Source: PALSA-612 sp963704335 (GTDB lineage: Bacteria > Actinomycetota > Thermoleophilia > Gaiellales > Gaiellaceae). Taken from it: DNA of 64,000 bases. Under the pieces are notes generated by a model. It searched no databases. It saw only the letters and a program-made list of their open reading frames with translations, and had not been told where the DNA came from. The stretch covers positions 1,302,001-1,366,000 of the forward strand of contig OY969889.1 of the NCBI GenBank assembly GCA_963704335.1. The letters run 5' to 3'. The position numbers and the translations under genes were made by a program. Position 1 is the stretch's first letter, and each line of letters opens with the position of its first letter. This document shows, piece by piece, positions 32,921 through 41,057 of the stretch.

Positions 32921-34177
32921 ATGGCTGAGCTGACGCGACGTGGGCTCCTCGCGCGGGCGGGCATCGCCACCGGAGCCGTCGCGCTGGGGAAGGTCGAGCG
33001 GCTCGAGGCAGCGCCCGACCTCACCGACTGGGCGGCTGTACGAAACCAGTTCGCGCTCGCGCGGGATCACGTCCACCTGGCGTCGTTCCTCCTCGCGGCG
33101 CACCCGCGGCCGGTGCGGGAGGCGATCGACCGCCATCGCCGCCGTCTCGACGCGAACCCGGTCGAGTACCTCCACGCGAACGAGGGGAGGCTGACTGCGG
33201 AAGCGCGTGGCGCGGCCGGCCGGTTCCTCGCCGTGCCGTCTGACGAGGTCGCTCTAACGGACTCGACGACGATGGGGCTCGGACTGCTCTACACCCGGCT
33301 CGCGCTGCGTCCGCAGGACGAGGTCTTGACGACGGAGCACGACTTCTACGCCACGCACGAGGCGCTCCGCCTATCCGGCGCGCGCGTCCGGCGGGTGCGG
33401 GTGTACGACGACTCGCGCAACGCCTCCGTCGACGAGATCGTGACGAGGCTGCGACGGGCGGTCACGGCAAGAACACGCGTTGTGGCGCTGACGTGGGTGC
33501 ACTCGAGCACGGGCGTGAAGCTTCCGCTGCGTGAGATCGCGGACGCGTTGCCCGACCGCGTGCTCATGTGTGTCGACGGGGTACACGGTCTGGCAGCCGA
33601 GGCCGAAACGGTGCGTAGCCTGGGCTGCGACGCGTTCGCAGCGGGCTGCCACAAGTGGTTGTACGGGCCGCGCGGCACCGGCGTCTTTTGGGCAGGACCG
33701 CGGGTGCGCGGGCTCGCGCGTCCGACCATTCCGTCCTTCGACGACGGCGAGAGCTACGGCGCGTGGCTCGCGGGCCGTGCTCCCAGCGGCGTCCCCGACG
33801 GCGCACGGCTGACGCCCGGCGGCTTCCACTCCTTCGAGCACCGGTGGGCGCTGGCCGAGGCATTCGCGTTCCACGAGGGGATCGGCCGTGCGCGGGTCGA
33901 GGCGCGGATCCGCACGCTCGTCGGTCGTCTTCGAGCAGGCCTGTCCGAGGTGCCCGGCGTCACGGTCCGCACTCCCGCCGGGCGGTCGCTGTCCGCCGGT
34001 CTCGTGTGTTTCGACGTCGCCGGCCGTGACCCCGCTGAGGTCGTGGCGCGCCTCGCGGCCCGCCGGATCGTGGCGAGCGTCACGCCGTACGCACAGCGCC
34101 ACGTGCGCCTCGGGCCCGGGATCGTCAACAGCGTCGAGGACGTGGACAGAGCCGTGAGGGCTCTCGCGGCCCCCTAG
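32921..34177 (+). CDS. PLP-dependent class V aminotransferase (isopenicillin-N-epimerase-like) with Tat-type N-terminus
   Basis: 418 aa. The N-terminus TRRGLLARAGIATGAVALG is a twin-arginine-type signal, rare for a PLP enzyme. Then follow TDSTTMGLGLLYTRLAL, TEHDFYATHEAL, VALTWVHSSTGVKLPLREIA, VDGVHGL with D219 that contacts the pyridine nitrogen, and CHKWLYGPRGTG with the PLP lysine K245. It resembles CefD-like epimerases and cysteine-desulphurase relatives, but the substrate is unknown. It opens a run of five co-oriented genes, four with export signals. If exported, it must be folded with PLP first. Confidence 0.87.
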   Translation: MAELTRRGLLARAGIATGAVALGKVERLEAAPDLTDWAAVRNQFALARDHVHLASFLLAAHPRPVREAIDRHRRRLDANPVEYLHANEGRLTAEARGAAGRFLAVPSDEVALTDSTTMGLGLLYTRLALRPQDEVLTTEHDFYATHEALRLSGARVRRVRVYDDSRNASVDEIVTRLRRAVTARTRVVALTWVHSSTGVKLPLREIADALPDRVLMCVDGVHGLAAEAETVRSLGCDAFAAGCHKWLYGPRGTGVFWAGPRVRGLARPTIPSFDDGESYGAWLAGRAPSGVPDGARLTPGGFHSFEHRWALAEAFAFHEGIGRARVEARIRTLVGRLRAGLSEVPGVTVRTPAGRSLSAGLVCFDVAGRDPAEVVARLAARRIVASVTPYAQRHVRLGPGIVNSVEDVDRAVRALAAP

Positions 34178-34199
34178 AGGAGCAGGGGAGGTCGTCGCA

Positions 34200-35759
34200 C
34201 TGATTCGAGCCGGACTGTTCCTCGCCGGTGTCCTCTTCTGCGCCTTGACGATCGGCGCCGGCGGTGCAACGCAAGCGAAGCCGCCCGGCAGTCAGCTCTC
34301 GGCATCGCTCGAATACGTCGCACGCGTCCCCGGAACGCGCATGGTCGTCGAGGGCAAATTCGACCGCGCTCGTGGTCGGGACGTGCTCATTGTCACGGGC
34401 CGGTTCGGCTTCAAGACGCTGGACGTCAGCGACCCGACCAAGCCGCGAGTTCTCGACAAGTTCCAGCCCGCGGACATCCTCGGCCCGAACGGCTACTGGC
34501 AGGACGAGGACATGGATATCGACAGGCGCCGCAAGCTCATCATCGGCGCGCTCGATCCCCGGCACGACGACGTCGACCAGGTGAGCTGCCCCGGCATCAG
34601 GACTACGACACCGGCCAAGGGACGCAATCCCGGCTGTCGCTCCGGCTTCTACGTCATCTCGTACGCCGATCCCGAGAACCTCGTACAGGTCGGCGACTTC
34701 GTCGAACTGCCGGCAGGTCACACCGTCAGCTGTGTCGACAAGTGCAACTACGTCTGGGCGGGGGGCCCGGCGCGGAGAGACGACCAGGCAGACCTCGGGT
34801 CGTTCACGCCGCAAGGTCCTGGCGACGGACGGCCGATCTGGGTCACAGACCTCCGCGACCCCACCAACCCGAAGGTCTTTCCCGAGCCGATCGACCTCTT
34901 GCGCAACGACGGAGTGACGGACTACTCGCACGACGTCGACGTCGACACCAGGGGCATCGCCTGGGTCAGTGGACGAGGTGGTGTGCGCGGGTACGCGACG
35001 CGGGGCACGTGGCGTGATCCGCTGACGAACAAGGCCCGTACTGCCAGGCCGTGGGATCCGGTTCTCGTTGCAGGCGGGGGAGTGGAAGGCGGTCCCGACG
35101 GAGTTGCGCAACCGCAGGACTTCATCCACAACTCCCACCGACCGCTGAACGGCAAGATCCGCGCGGCGGGCGTCCCCAACGGGAACGTCGTCCTGCTGAC
35201 CGAGGAGGACTTCTCGCGTCCGTGCAGCGAGAGCGGGCGCATCGTCGCCGCAGCCATCACGAACTCCCTGGGCGGCGAGCCGGCTGCCAACTCGACACGC
35301 GCCAATCCTTTCCGTCTCGATGCTCTGAGCGCATACCAACCGGCGCAGGATGCTCCGAAGACAAAGGGGCCGAGCGCCGTGTGCTCGGCGCATTACTTCG
35401 AGATTTCCGGCTCGACGGTCGCCGCCGCGTGGTACGGGCAGGGCCTCCGCCTCATCGACGCGTCGAACGCACGCAATCTGCGGCAGGTCGGCTACTACTA
35501 CGTCACGGGTACCGACCCGGATACGAATCCGAGCTCGCTCGTGTGGGACGTGGCGTGGCGTGGCGAGCTGATCTACGTCTTCGACATGGACCGGGGAATC
35601 GAGATCCTGCGCCTCTCGGGCGGTCCGGCCAGGGCACGGTTTCTGTCAACGGTCGAGAGCCCAGACGTCCCGGTGGACCCGCTCGCATCACGGCCGGTCT
35701 CCGGCCTGACGCCCGGTTCTCTCGTCTGCCCGCTGTTCGTGACTCCCGGGCAGAGCTGA
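34200..35759 (+). CDS. Secreted LVIVD-repeat beta-propeller protein, CTG start
   Basis: 519 aa. Started at CTG 34200 the protein begins MIRAGLFLAGVLFCALTIGAGGATQA, a perfect signal peptide, and GGGGAGG sits 8 nt upstream. No ATG, GTG or TTG exists in frame between the upstream stop and TTG 34245, which would lose the signal. LVIVD-type blades appear as FKTLDVSDPTKPRVL, IWVTDLRDPTNPKVF and LRLIDASNARNLRQVGYY, with cysteine-rich loops (VSCPGIRT, SCVDKCNYVW). It probably forms a propeller that binds ligands or proteins outside the cell. It follows the aminotransferase by 22 nt. Confidence 0.85.
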   Translation: MIRAGLFLAGVLFCALTIGAGGATQAKPPGSQLSASLEYVARVPGTRMVVEGKFDRARGRDVLIVTGRFGFKTLDVSDPTKPRVLDKFQPADILGPNGYWQDEDMDIDRRRKLIIGALDPRHDDVDQVSCPGIRTTTPAKGRNPGCRSGFYVISYADPENLVQVGDFVELPAGHTVSCVDKCNYVWAGGPARRDDQADLGSFTPQGPGDGRPIWVTDLRDPTNPKVFPEPIDLLRNDGVTDYSHDVDVDTRGIAWVSGRGGVRGYATRGTWRDPLTNKARTARPWDPVLVAGGGVEGGPDGVAQPQDFIHNSHRPLNGKIRAAGVPNGNVVLLTEEDFSRPCSESGRIVAAAITNSLGGEPAANSTRANPFRLDALSAYQPAQDAPKTKGPSAVCSAHYFEISGSTVAAAWYGQGLRLIDASNARNLRQVGYYYVTGTDPDTNPSSLVWDVAWRGELIYVFDMDRGIEILRLSGGPARARFLSTVESPDVPVDPLASRPVSGLTPGSLVCPLFVTPGQS

Positions 35760-35824
35760 GCGCCGGAGCGCGCTCGATCTCAGGCATTCTCTTCGAGCGG
35801 CAACTCGCTTCGAAGGAGGCTCCG

Positions 35825-36883
35825 ATGAACGACGATCTCCTCGGGCTGCAATTTTCCCGCGCTGTCGCTCTGCGCCTTGCGTGCGCTAGCGCCGCCGGGC
35901 TCGCCCTCGGTGTTCGCCCCGCACGAGCCGCAAGGTCCTCCCTGAATGACGCCGAGGCGGTCGAAGCTGCGGCGCGCTCGTTCCTCCAGTCGTTGGCGCC
36001 GGCCGAACGAGCTCGAGCGTCGTTCGCGTTCGGCAGCGCCGAGCGCACTCGCTGGCACTGGACCGTGCCTTCCTCGGTGCCCCGAAACGGCCTGCCGCTC
36101 GATGCGATGTCGGCGGAGCAACGCGGGCTAGCACTTGCGTTGCTACGCGCGAGCAGCTCGACTGCCGGCTACCGCAAAGCACTGAACATCATGGCGCTAC
36201 AGGGCGTGCTCGGACGCCTGGATACGGGCATCGCCGACCCGTTCGATCCCGATCTCTTCTACTTCTCGGTGTTCGGCACCCCCGGTGCGCGGACGTGGGG
36301 CTGGCGGCTCGAAGGCCATCACCTTTCTCGGCACTTCACCGTCGTCAAGGGCAATGTCGTGGCCGAGCCGTTCTTCCTCGGCGCCTGGCCGACTAGCGCC
36401 ACCAGCGCGTACCGGTCGGTCGCGAAGGGCTACCGGACGATGCCGCGCGAAGAGGATGCGGCGCGCGAGATCGTGCTCATGGTCGACGGCGCGCTGCGAA
36501 AGCGAGTCGTGTTCTCCCAGGAGTCGCTGACCGACCATCTCACCCAGAACGCTGTCCGTGTCAAGCCGCTCGAGCGCGTCGGTGTGCTGACGGCGCAGCT
36601 TCCGTCTGCGGCGCAGCGACGGGTGGGCGAGATCGTGGGTACGTACCTCGCGAACCATCCTCAGGCGATGGCGCGCTCGGCGCACGCGCGCATCGAGCGA
36701 GCGGGCGGCCTTGCCCGAACGCGCTTCGGGTGGGCCGGCAGCACCCGCCGAGGCGTGCCTCACTACTACCGGCTGCAGGGACCGACGTTCGTGCTCGAGT
36801 TCGACAACTCCCGAAACGACGGAACCCACATCCACAGCGTGTGGCGCGACTTCGAGCGGGACTTCGGGCGCCATCTCTTGTGA
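35825..36883 (+). CDS. Secreted DUF3500 protein
   Basis: 352 aa, ATG with AAGGAGG just upstream. The signal sequence runs to about residue 36 (ACASAAGLALGVRPARAA). The family blocks are RWHWTVPSSVPRNGLPL, GYRKALNIMALQ, FGTPGARTWGWRLEGHHLSRHFTV, and FVLEFDNSRNDGTHIHSVWRDFERDFGRHLL. The paired histidines in GHHLSRH and HIHSVWRDFERDFG suggest a metal or haem site. The family's function is unknown. It lies between the LVIVD propeller and the dienelactone hydrolase. Confidence 0.88.
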   Translation: MNDDLLGLQFSRAVALRLACASAAGLALGVRPARAARSSLNDAEAVEAAARSFLQSLAPAERARASFAFGSAERTRWHWTVPSSVPRNGLPLDAMSAEQRGLALALLRASSSTAGYRKALNIMALQGVLGRLDTGIADPFDPDLFYFSVFGTPGARTWGWRLEGHHLSRHFTVVKGNVVAEPFFLGAWPTSATSAYRSVAKGYRTMPREEDAAREIVLMVDGALRKRVVFSQESLTDHLTQNAVRVKPLERVGVLTAQLPSAAQRRVGEIVGTYLANHPQAMARSAHARIERAGGLARTRFGWAGSTRRGVPHYYRLQGPTFVLEFDNSRNDGTHIHSVWRDFERDFGRHLL

Positions 36884-36895
36884 GGAGGTCGAGCC

Positions 36896-37798
36896 ATGAC
36901 TGAGATCCAGCGCTATCTGGCGGAGGAGGTCGCGGAGGACCACGCGGACGGCCTCGTCTCCCGGAGGGAGGCGCTGCGCCGGTTGGGATTGCTCGGGTTG
37001 GGCGGAGCTGCGGCCGCGTCCTTGCTCGCCGCGGCGGTCACAGGACAGGCGAAGGCGCTCACGGGCAAGAAGTCGGCCACCGAACCGCAGGCGGCGAATG
37101 CTGAGGCGGCTCCGCTCGCGACGCGTGAGATCACGTTCCGCGGGCCCGGCGGCCGGACGTTGATGGGCGCGTGGGGGGCAGCAAAGCGTCCTCGCGGAGG
37201 CGTATTGGTGATTCACGAGAACCGTGGGCTCAACGACTCGATTCGCGCGATAGCGGGGCGCCTGGCGGCAAGCGGCTACTCGGCGCTTGCGATCGACTTG
37301 CTCTCCGAGGAAGGCGGCACAGGATCGTTCGCCGACGAGTTCGAGGCGATGGCGGCGCTGGGTGCGGTTCCACCCTCGCGTTTCGTCGCAGACATGAAAG
37401 CGGGCGTGACGGAGATTCGCCGCCGGCTTCCGAGGAAGAAGGTTGCCGCCACAGGCTTCTGCTTCGGAGGCGGCATGACGTGGCTGCTGCTGGCCTCGAA
37501 AGAGCCGCGGCTGGCCGCTGCGGCTCCGTTCTACGGGCCCTTCCCGGACGGCGGGAGCCTTGCGGGGTCGAAAGCGGCGGTGCTCGGTATCTATGCGGAG
37601 CTCGACTCAAGGGTCAACGCCTCGCGAGCTGCCGCGCAGGCGGCGCTACGGAAGGCAGGCCTGAAGCACCAGATCGTGACGTACCCCGACGTCGATCACG
37701 CGTTCTTCAACCCGACGAGCTCGCGGTATGACCGTCGTGCGGCGACAGCCGCCTATCGACGCATGATCGGCTGGTTCGACAAGTACGTGGCCACCTAG
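36896..37798 (+). CDS. Dienelactone-hydrolase-family enzyme with Tat-type signal
   Basis: 300 aa. The N-terminus SRREALRRLGLLGLGGAAAASLLAAAVTGQAKA is a twin-arginine-like signal. The alpha/beta hydrolase part has the dienelactone hydrolase triad: C189 (GFCFGGG), D237 (AELDSRV) and H268 (DVDHAFFN). HENRGLNDSIRAIAGRLAASGYSALAIDLL is family-typical. It should hydrolyse lactones or esters outside the membrane. ATG has GAGGAGGT upstream. The cupin gene follows after 16 nt. Confidence 0.9.
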   Translation: MTEIQRYLAEEVAEDHADGLVSRREALRRLGLLGLGGAAAASLLAAAVTGQAKALTGKKSATEPQAANAEAAPLATREITFRGPGGRTLMGAWGAAKRPRGGVLVIHENRGLNDSIRAIAGRLAASGYSALAIDLLSEEGGTGSFADEFEAMAALGAVPPSRFVADMKAGVTEIRRRLPRKKVAATGFCFGGGMTWLLLASKEPRLAAAAPFYGPFPDGGSLAGSKAAVLGIYAELDSRVNASRAAAQAALRKAGLKHQIVTYPDVDHAFFNPTSSRYDRRAATAAYRRMIGWFDKYVAT

Positions 37799-37814
37799 CG
37801 AGGGGGAGGAACCG

Positions 37815-38204
37815 ATGGATCCATGGGTCGGCGACATCGAGCAGGAGACGCTCGGCAACGGCACGTTCCGGACCGTCGTCTTCACGGGCGAGCACACCCA
37901 GCTGACCGTGATGAGCATCGAGCCGGGCGACGACATCGGCGGCGAGGTCCACGACGGCCACGATCAGTTCATCCGCATCGAGTCGGGCTCGGCGCGGGTC
38001 GAGCTGGGCGGCAGCGAGGGCGCGCCCGCGAAGGTGCAAGAGGTCGGGGACGACTGGGCGGTGATCATCCCCTCGGGGACGTGGCACAACGTCGTCAACA
38101 CCGGTAGCGAGCCGCTCAAGGTCTACTCGCTCTACTCGCCGCCCGAGCATCCGGATGGAACCGTCCACCGGACGAAGGCGGATGCCGAGGCCGCCGAGCA
38201 CTGA
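37815..38204 (+). CDS. Cupin-domain protein
   Basis: 129 aa, cytoplasmic. Cupin motif 1 is reduced to GGEVHDGHDQFIRIESGSARVELGG (His-x2-His then Gln/Glu), motif 2 is PSGTWHNVVNTGSEPLKVYSLYSPPEH with a third histidine. It binds a metal and may be an isomerase, dioxygenase or sensor. It closes the five-gene run. The end SPPEHPDGTVHRTKADAEAAE occurs in many small cupins of actinobacteria. GAGGGGGAGG precedes the ATG. Confidence 0.88.
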   Translation: MDPWVGDIEQETLGNGTFRTVVFTGEHTQLTVMSIEPGDDIGGEVHDGHDQFIRIESGSARVELGGSEGAPAKVQEVGDDWAVIIPSGTWHNVVNTGSEPLKVYSLYSPPEHPDGTVHRTKADAEAAEH

Positions 38205-38213
38205 GACGCCGGC

Positions 38214-39059
38214 CTAGCCCGGCTGCGTCGGGCGTGCCTGGGCAAATCGCCAGCGGCGTCCCTCGAGATCGAGCGCGACGTAGGAGGTGAAGCCGTGGCT
38301 CTGGATCTCCTGCGCGATCGTGGCTCCGTGATCTCGGGCGTGCTCGAGGTGCGCCTCGAGATCGTCCACGAACACCCACGGCTGGTGCGTGACCTGTGTG
38401 TGATCAACGGGTGGGCCCTCGAGCTGGTCGATCACGAGTGACGCGTTGCCGACGTGGAACTCGATCCAGGGGAAGCCGTACTTCTCGTCCGAGAGCGGGT
38501 CCTCGCCTTCCGGAAGGCCGCTCGGGGCTTCGAAGCCGAAGGCGTCGGCGAGCCAGCGCGCCGCGGCGCCCGGCCGCACGTAGTGGAGGGTGAGGGCCAC
38601 GCGCGCGAGGTCATGAGCTTCATGGGGGACCGTGTCGCGCCTCTCCATCCAGGCGCCGAACCACGACGGCGCCACGGAAACGAACGCCGAGCCGCCGCGT
38701 TCTTCGCCACCCTCCGGAACGGTGGCGTCCAGTGTGACGGTCGTGCCGGAGCCACTGGGCTCGAAGCGCACGTCGATCGTCACGTCGTCGAGGGAGCTCT
38801 CCCAGGCAAGTCGCTCGCCCGGCTCCCAAACCGTGATTCGAGCCAGCTCTAGCCCCTCACCGCTCTGGGCGTCGTACACCTCCATGATTCGCCCACCGAC
38901 ACCGGGCTCGCAGCGCATCTCGACGAGCCTGCCTGCGTCGAACGCGTTGATCGGCCCGCGCACCCACCACAGGTCGAGCTCGTCGGTGAATGCGGTGAAG
39001 GTGGTGAGCGGGTCTGCCGCCACTTCCACCGTGGAGGAACGGGAACGGTCGTCAGTCAT
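38214..39059 (-). CDS. SRPBCC (AHSA1-like) domain fused to a VOC domain
   Basis: 281 aa. Residues 1-150 are a START/SRPBCC fold like AHSA1 (VEVAADPLTTFTAFTDELDLWWV...GGRIMEVYDAQ...GERLAWESS...TTVTLDATVPEG), a hydrophobic-ligand cavity. Residues 155-281 are a VOC domain (LTLHYVRPGAAARWLADAFGFEAPSGLP...FVDDLEAHLEHARDHGATIAQEIQSHGFTSYVALDLEGRRWRFAQ). It is translationally coupled (ATGA) to an ArsR-family regulator. ArsR-SRPBCC pairs are common, while the added VOC domain is less usual. The ligand is unknown. Confidence 0.87.
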   Translation of the reverse strand: MTDDRSRSSTVEVAADPLTTFTAFTDELDLWWVRGPINAFDAGRLVEMRCEPGVGGRIMEVYDAQSGEGLELARITVWEPGERLAWESSLDDVTIDVRFEPSGSGTTVTLDATVPEGGEERGGSAFVSVAPSWFGAWMERRDTVPHEAHDLARVALTLHYVRPGAAARWLADAFGFEAPSGLPEGEDPLSDEKYGFPWIEFHVGNASLVIDQLEGPPVDHTQVTHQPWVFVDDLEAHLEHARDHGATIAQEIQSHGFTSYVALDLEGRRWRFAQARPTQPG

Positions 39060-39388
39060 CGTTCGCCTCTCTCTTCGACGTGTCGCTTGAACGATGCGAG
39101 CTGCTGCTCGCTCGCGGCTTGCAGCTCGTCGAGCCAATCCCGAACGGGCGTAATCGACTCCGGCCGCAGCCAGAACACCCTCGTCCGCGCATCGTCGGCC
39201 GGACGCTCGTCGGCGACGATCCCCGCCTCCAGCAGGACGCGAAGGTGCCGGCTCATCGCCGGCGCCGAGGTGCCGGACTCGGCGGCGAGCTCGCCCGCGC
39301 GGCGGGGGCCTTCGCTCAGCAGCTGAACGACTCTCCGGCGCGTTGGGTCGCCCAGCGCCGTGAGGACAGGAGCCAGCGCGATCGTCAT
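39056..39388 (-). CDS. ArsR-family winged-helix regulator without metal site
   Basis: 110 aa. VLTALGDPTRRRVVQLLSEGPRRAGELAAESGTSAPAMSRHLRVLLEAGIVADERPADDARTRVFWLRPESITPVRDWLDEL is the ArsR fold of the type paired with SRPBCC proteins. There are no cysteines, so it does not sense arsenic or metals the classic way. Coupled to the SRPBCC-VOC gene. AT-rich palindromes directly upstream (39393-39402, 39412-39422) are candidate operator and promoter. Confidence 0.9.
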   Translation of the reverse strand: MTIALAPVLTALGDPTRRRVVQLLSEGPRRAGELAAESGTSAPAMSRHLRVLLEAGIVADERPADDARTRVFWLRPESITPVRDWLDELQAASEQQLASFKRHVEERGER

Positions 39389-39392
39389 CTCC

Positions 39393-39422
39393 TAAATATT
39401 TAACACAAAACGCAATTATTGC
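39393..39422 (-). promoter_or_regulatory. AT-rich palindromes upstream of the ArsR-SRPBCC operon
   Basis: TAAATATTTA (39393-39402) and GCAATTATTGC (39412-39422) are both perfect palindromes, in an AT-rich island within GC-rich DNA. They lie 4-34 nt from the ArsR start and overlap the last bases of the upstream gene. This is where an autoregulated ArsR operator and -10 region would be. Confidence 0.5.
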
Positions 39423-40537
39423 AAGAAGACTGTCTCGAGACCGAGCCACGACGCCAGCGCCTCGAGCTCCGCGTGCACCGCTTTGGCGATCGTCCGCGTG
39501 AACTTGACGTCCTCGTGGATGGCGTGGACGTCCAGCACCGATTGCTTGCGGCCGGCCGTCGCATCGACCTTGCCGACAAGCTGATCGCCATGTAGCACGG
39601 GGAGCGCGAAGTAGCCCCAGCGGCGCTTCCCGGCGGGCTTGTACATCTCGAGGGTGTACTCGAAGTCGAACAGCGCCAAGGCGCGTTCCCGGTCGTGGAC
39701 CAGCCGGTCGAAAGGCGACAGCAGCGCAGTACGCCCTTCGAAAGGTCGACCGATCTGCTCCGGGTCGACGCGCCACTCGCCCTCGGTGCCCTCGACCTCG
39801 GCCGGCTTGCCGGCGACGTGCTCGAACCGTCGCTCCCCGAGCACGCCCACCACCTCGGGTCGGGCGATGCCGAGTGCGCGCAGCCGGCGCTCCGCCATGA
39901 TCGCGCGAGCCTCCGCCAGCGGGACGACCTCGTCCACCGCGGGATAGACGCGCTCGGCGAGGTCCCACAGTCGCTGGCGACCGACCCGGCGACTGGTGGC
40001 GACCTCGCCGCGCGCCGACAGGAACTCCAGCATCTGCGTCACGTTGCGATTGCCCGTCCAGCCGCTCGACTGCCACGGCTCGACGCTGGTATCCGGGATG
40101 TCTCGCGACAGCAGCGGCCCCGACTTACGCAGCAGCTTCAGAACGTCCCGGCGGAATGAGTCGTTGGTCTTCAGCCAGCGGGCCGCGACCGGCCCGGGCA
40201 CCGCCCAGTGCCGTTGCGCCTCGTCCGCGAACGGCCAGGCTGCCATCGCGGCGAGCTGCACGGCGAGGTCTGCTGTCGGCCGGATGATGGCACGCACCTC
40301 GTAGAGAGTCCGCTCCTCCTCCAGCGCCCGCGTGAGCTGCTCCGGCCGGTAGGCGTCGCCCAGGCGCGTCCAGGCGACCAGGTCGGCGCTCGGCGCGATG
40401 GCCGCTGTCGGGTCGAGCTGGAGGAGCGTCAGGTGGCTGACGACCTCCAGCAGGTCGGTGGGCCGGTCGGCATCGAGCAGCTGCGCCCGCACTGCGATGC
40501 GCCTGGCTTCGGCCTTGCTCAGGCGGTGCACGGCCAC
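39416..40537 (-). CDS. YcaQ/AlkX-family DNA glycosylase (winged-helix)
   Basis: 373 aa, GTG start. It matches YcaQ in the N-terminal LSKAEARRIAVRAQLL, the catalytic Gln-x-Asp (Q40-L-D42 in LLQLDPT), and the C-terminal LLSPFDRLVHDRERALALFDFEYTLEMYKPAGKRRWGYFALPVLHGDQLVGKVDATA. YcaQ unhooks interstrand crosslinks and removes bulky N7 alkyl bases. All key residues are seen, unlike the relative at 13163-14260. The upstream neighbour, a GFA enzyme, is divergent. Confidence 0.9.
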   Translation of the reverse strand: MAVHRLSKAEARRIAVRAQLLDADRPTDLLEVVSHLTLLQLDPTAAIAPSADLVAWTRLGDAYRPEQLTRALEEERTLYEVRAIIRPTADLAVQLAAMAAWPFADEAQRHWAVPGPVAARWLKTNDSFRRDVLKLLRKSGPLLSRDIPDTSVEPWQSSGWTGNRNVTQMLEFLSARGEVATSRRVGRQRLWDLAERVYPAVDEVVPLAEARAIMAERRLRALGIARPEVVGVLGERRFEHVAGKPAEVEGTEGEWRVDPEQIGRPFEGRTALLSPFDRLVHDRERALALFDFEYTLEMYKPAGKRRWGYFALPVLHGDQLVGKVDATAGRKQSVLDVHAIHEDVKFTRTIAKAVHAELEALASWLGLETVFLQ

Positions 40538-40561
40538 GGCGGAAGGCTAGTCTGCGACCTG

Positions 40562-41020
40562 ATGACCGCGCTGCGTAAAGGCGGCTGCGCCTGCGGAGAG
40601 ATCCGCTACCGCCTGACGTCCGAGCCGCTCTTCGTGCACTGCTGCCATTGCCTCAACTGCCAGCGGCAGACGGGGAGCGCGTTCGTCATCAACCTCCTGA
40701 TCGAGACCGACCGCGTGGAGCTCCTCGCCGGCGACCCGGAACCGGTTGCGGTGCCTCGCGGCACGAAGAAGCAGAAGATCTGGCGTTGTCCGAGCTGCCA
40801 GATCGCGGTCTTCAGCCAGTACACGACTCCCAGGATTCGGTTCGTTCGCGGCGGCACGCTCGACGACCCTGCTTCGGTGGAGCCCAACGTTCACATCTAC
40901 ACCCGGTCGAAGCTGCCCTGGGTGACACTGCCGGAGTCGGTGCCCGCGTTCAGCACGTACTACGACACGAAGAAGCTCTGGCCGGCGGCAAGTCTCGAGC
41001 GTCTCGAAGCACTGCGATAG
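40562..41020 (+). CDS. GFA-family zinc protein
   Basis: 152 aa. The GFA fold binds two zinc ions through C-x-C (GGCACGEIRY), CCHCLNCQRQTGSAF and WRCPSCQIAVFSQY. The family is named for glutathione-dependent formaldehyde-activating enzyme, though most members' substrates are unknown, and this organism may use another thiol. The second family member in the window is at 53542-53931. It diverges from the YcaQ gene with a 24-nt gap. Confidence 0.88.
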   Translation: MTALRKGGCACGEIRYRLTSEPLFVHCCHCLNCQRQTGSAFVINLLIETDRVELLAGDPEPVAVPRGTKKQKIWRCPSCQIAVFSQYTTPRIRFVRGGTLDDPASVEPNVHIYTRSKLPWVTLPESVPAFSTYYDTKKLWPAASLERLEALR

Positions 41021-41057
41021 GTAACACTGGGGCGATGGACGGGGGCATGGCCCTCAC

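Noticed and set aside
33371..34102. Open frames opposite the aminotransferase gene
   Set aside because: They mirror the codon structure of the coding strand and contain no family motif.
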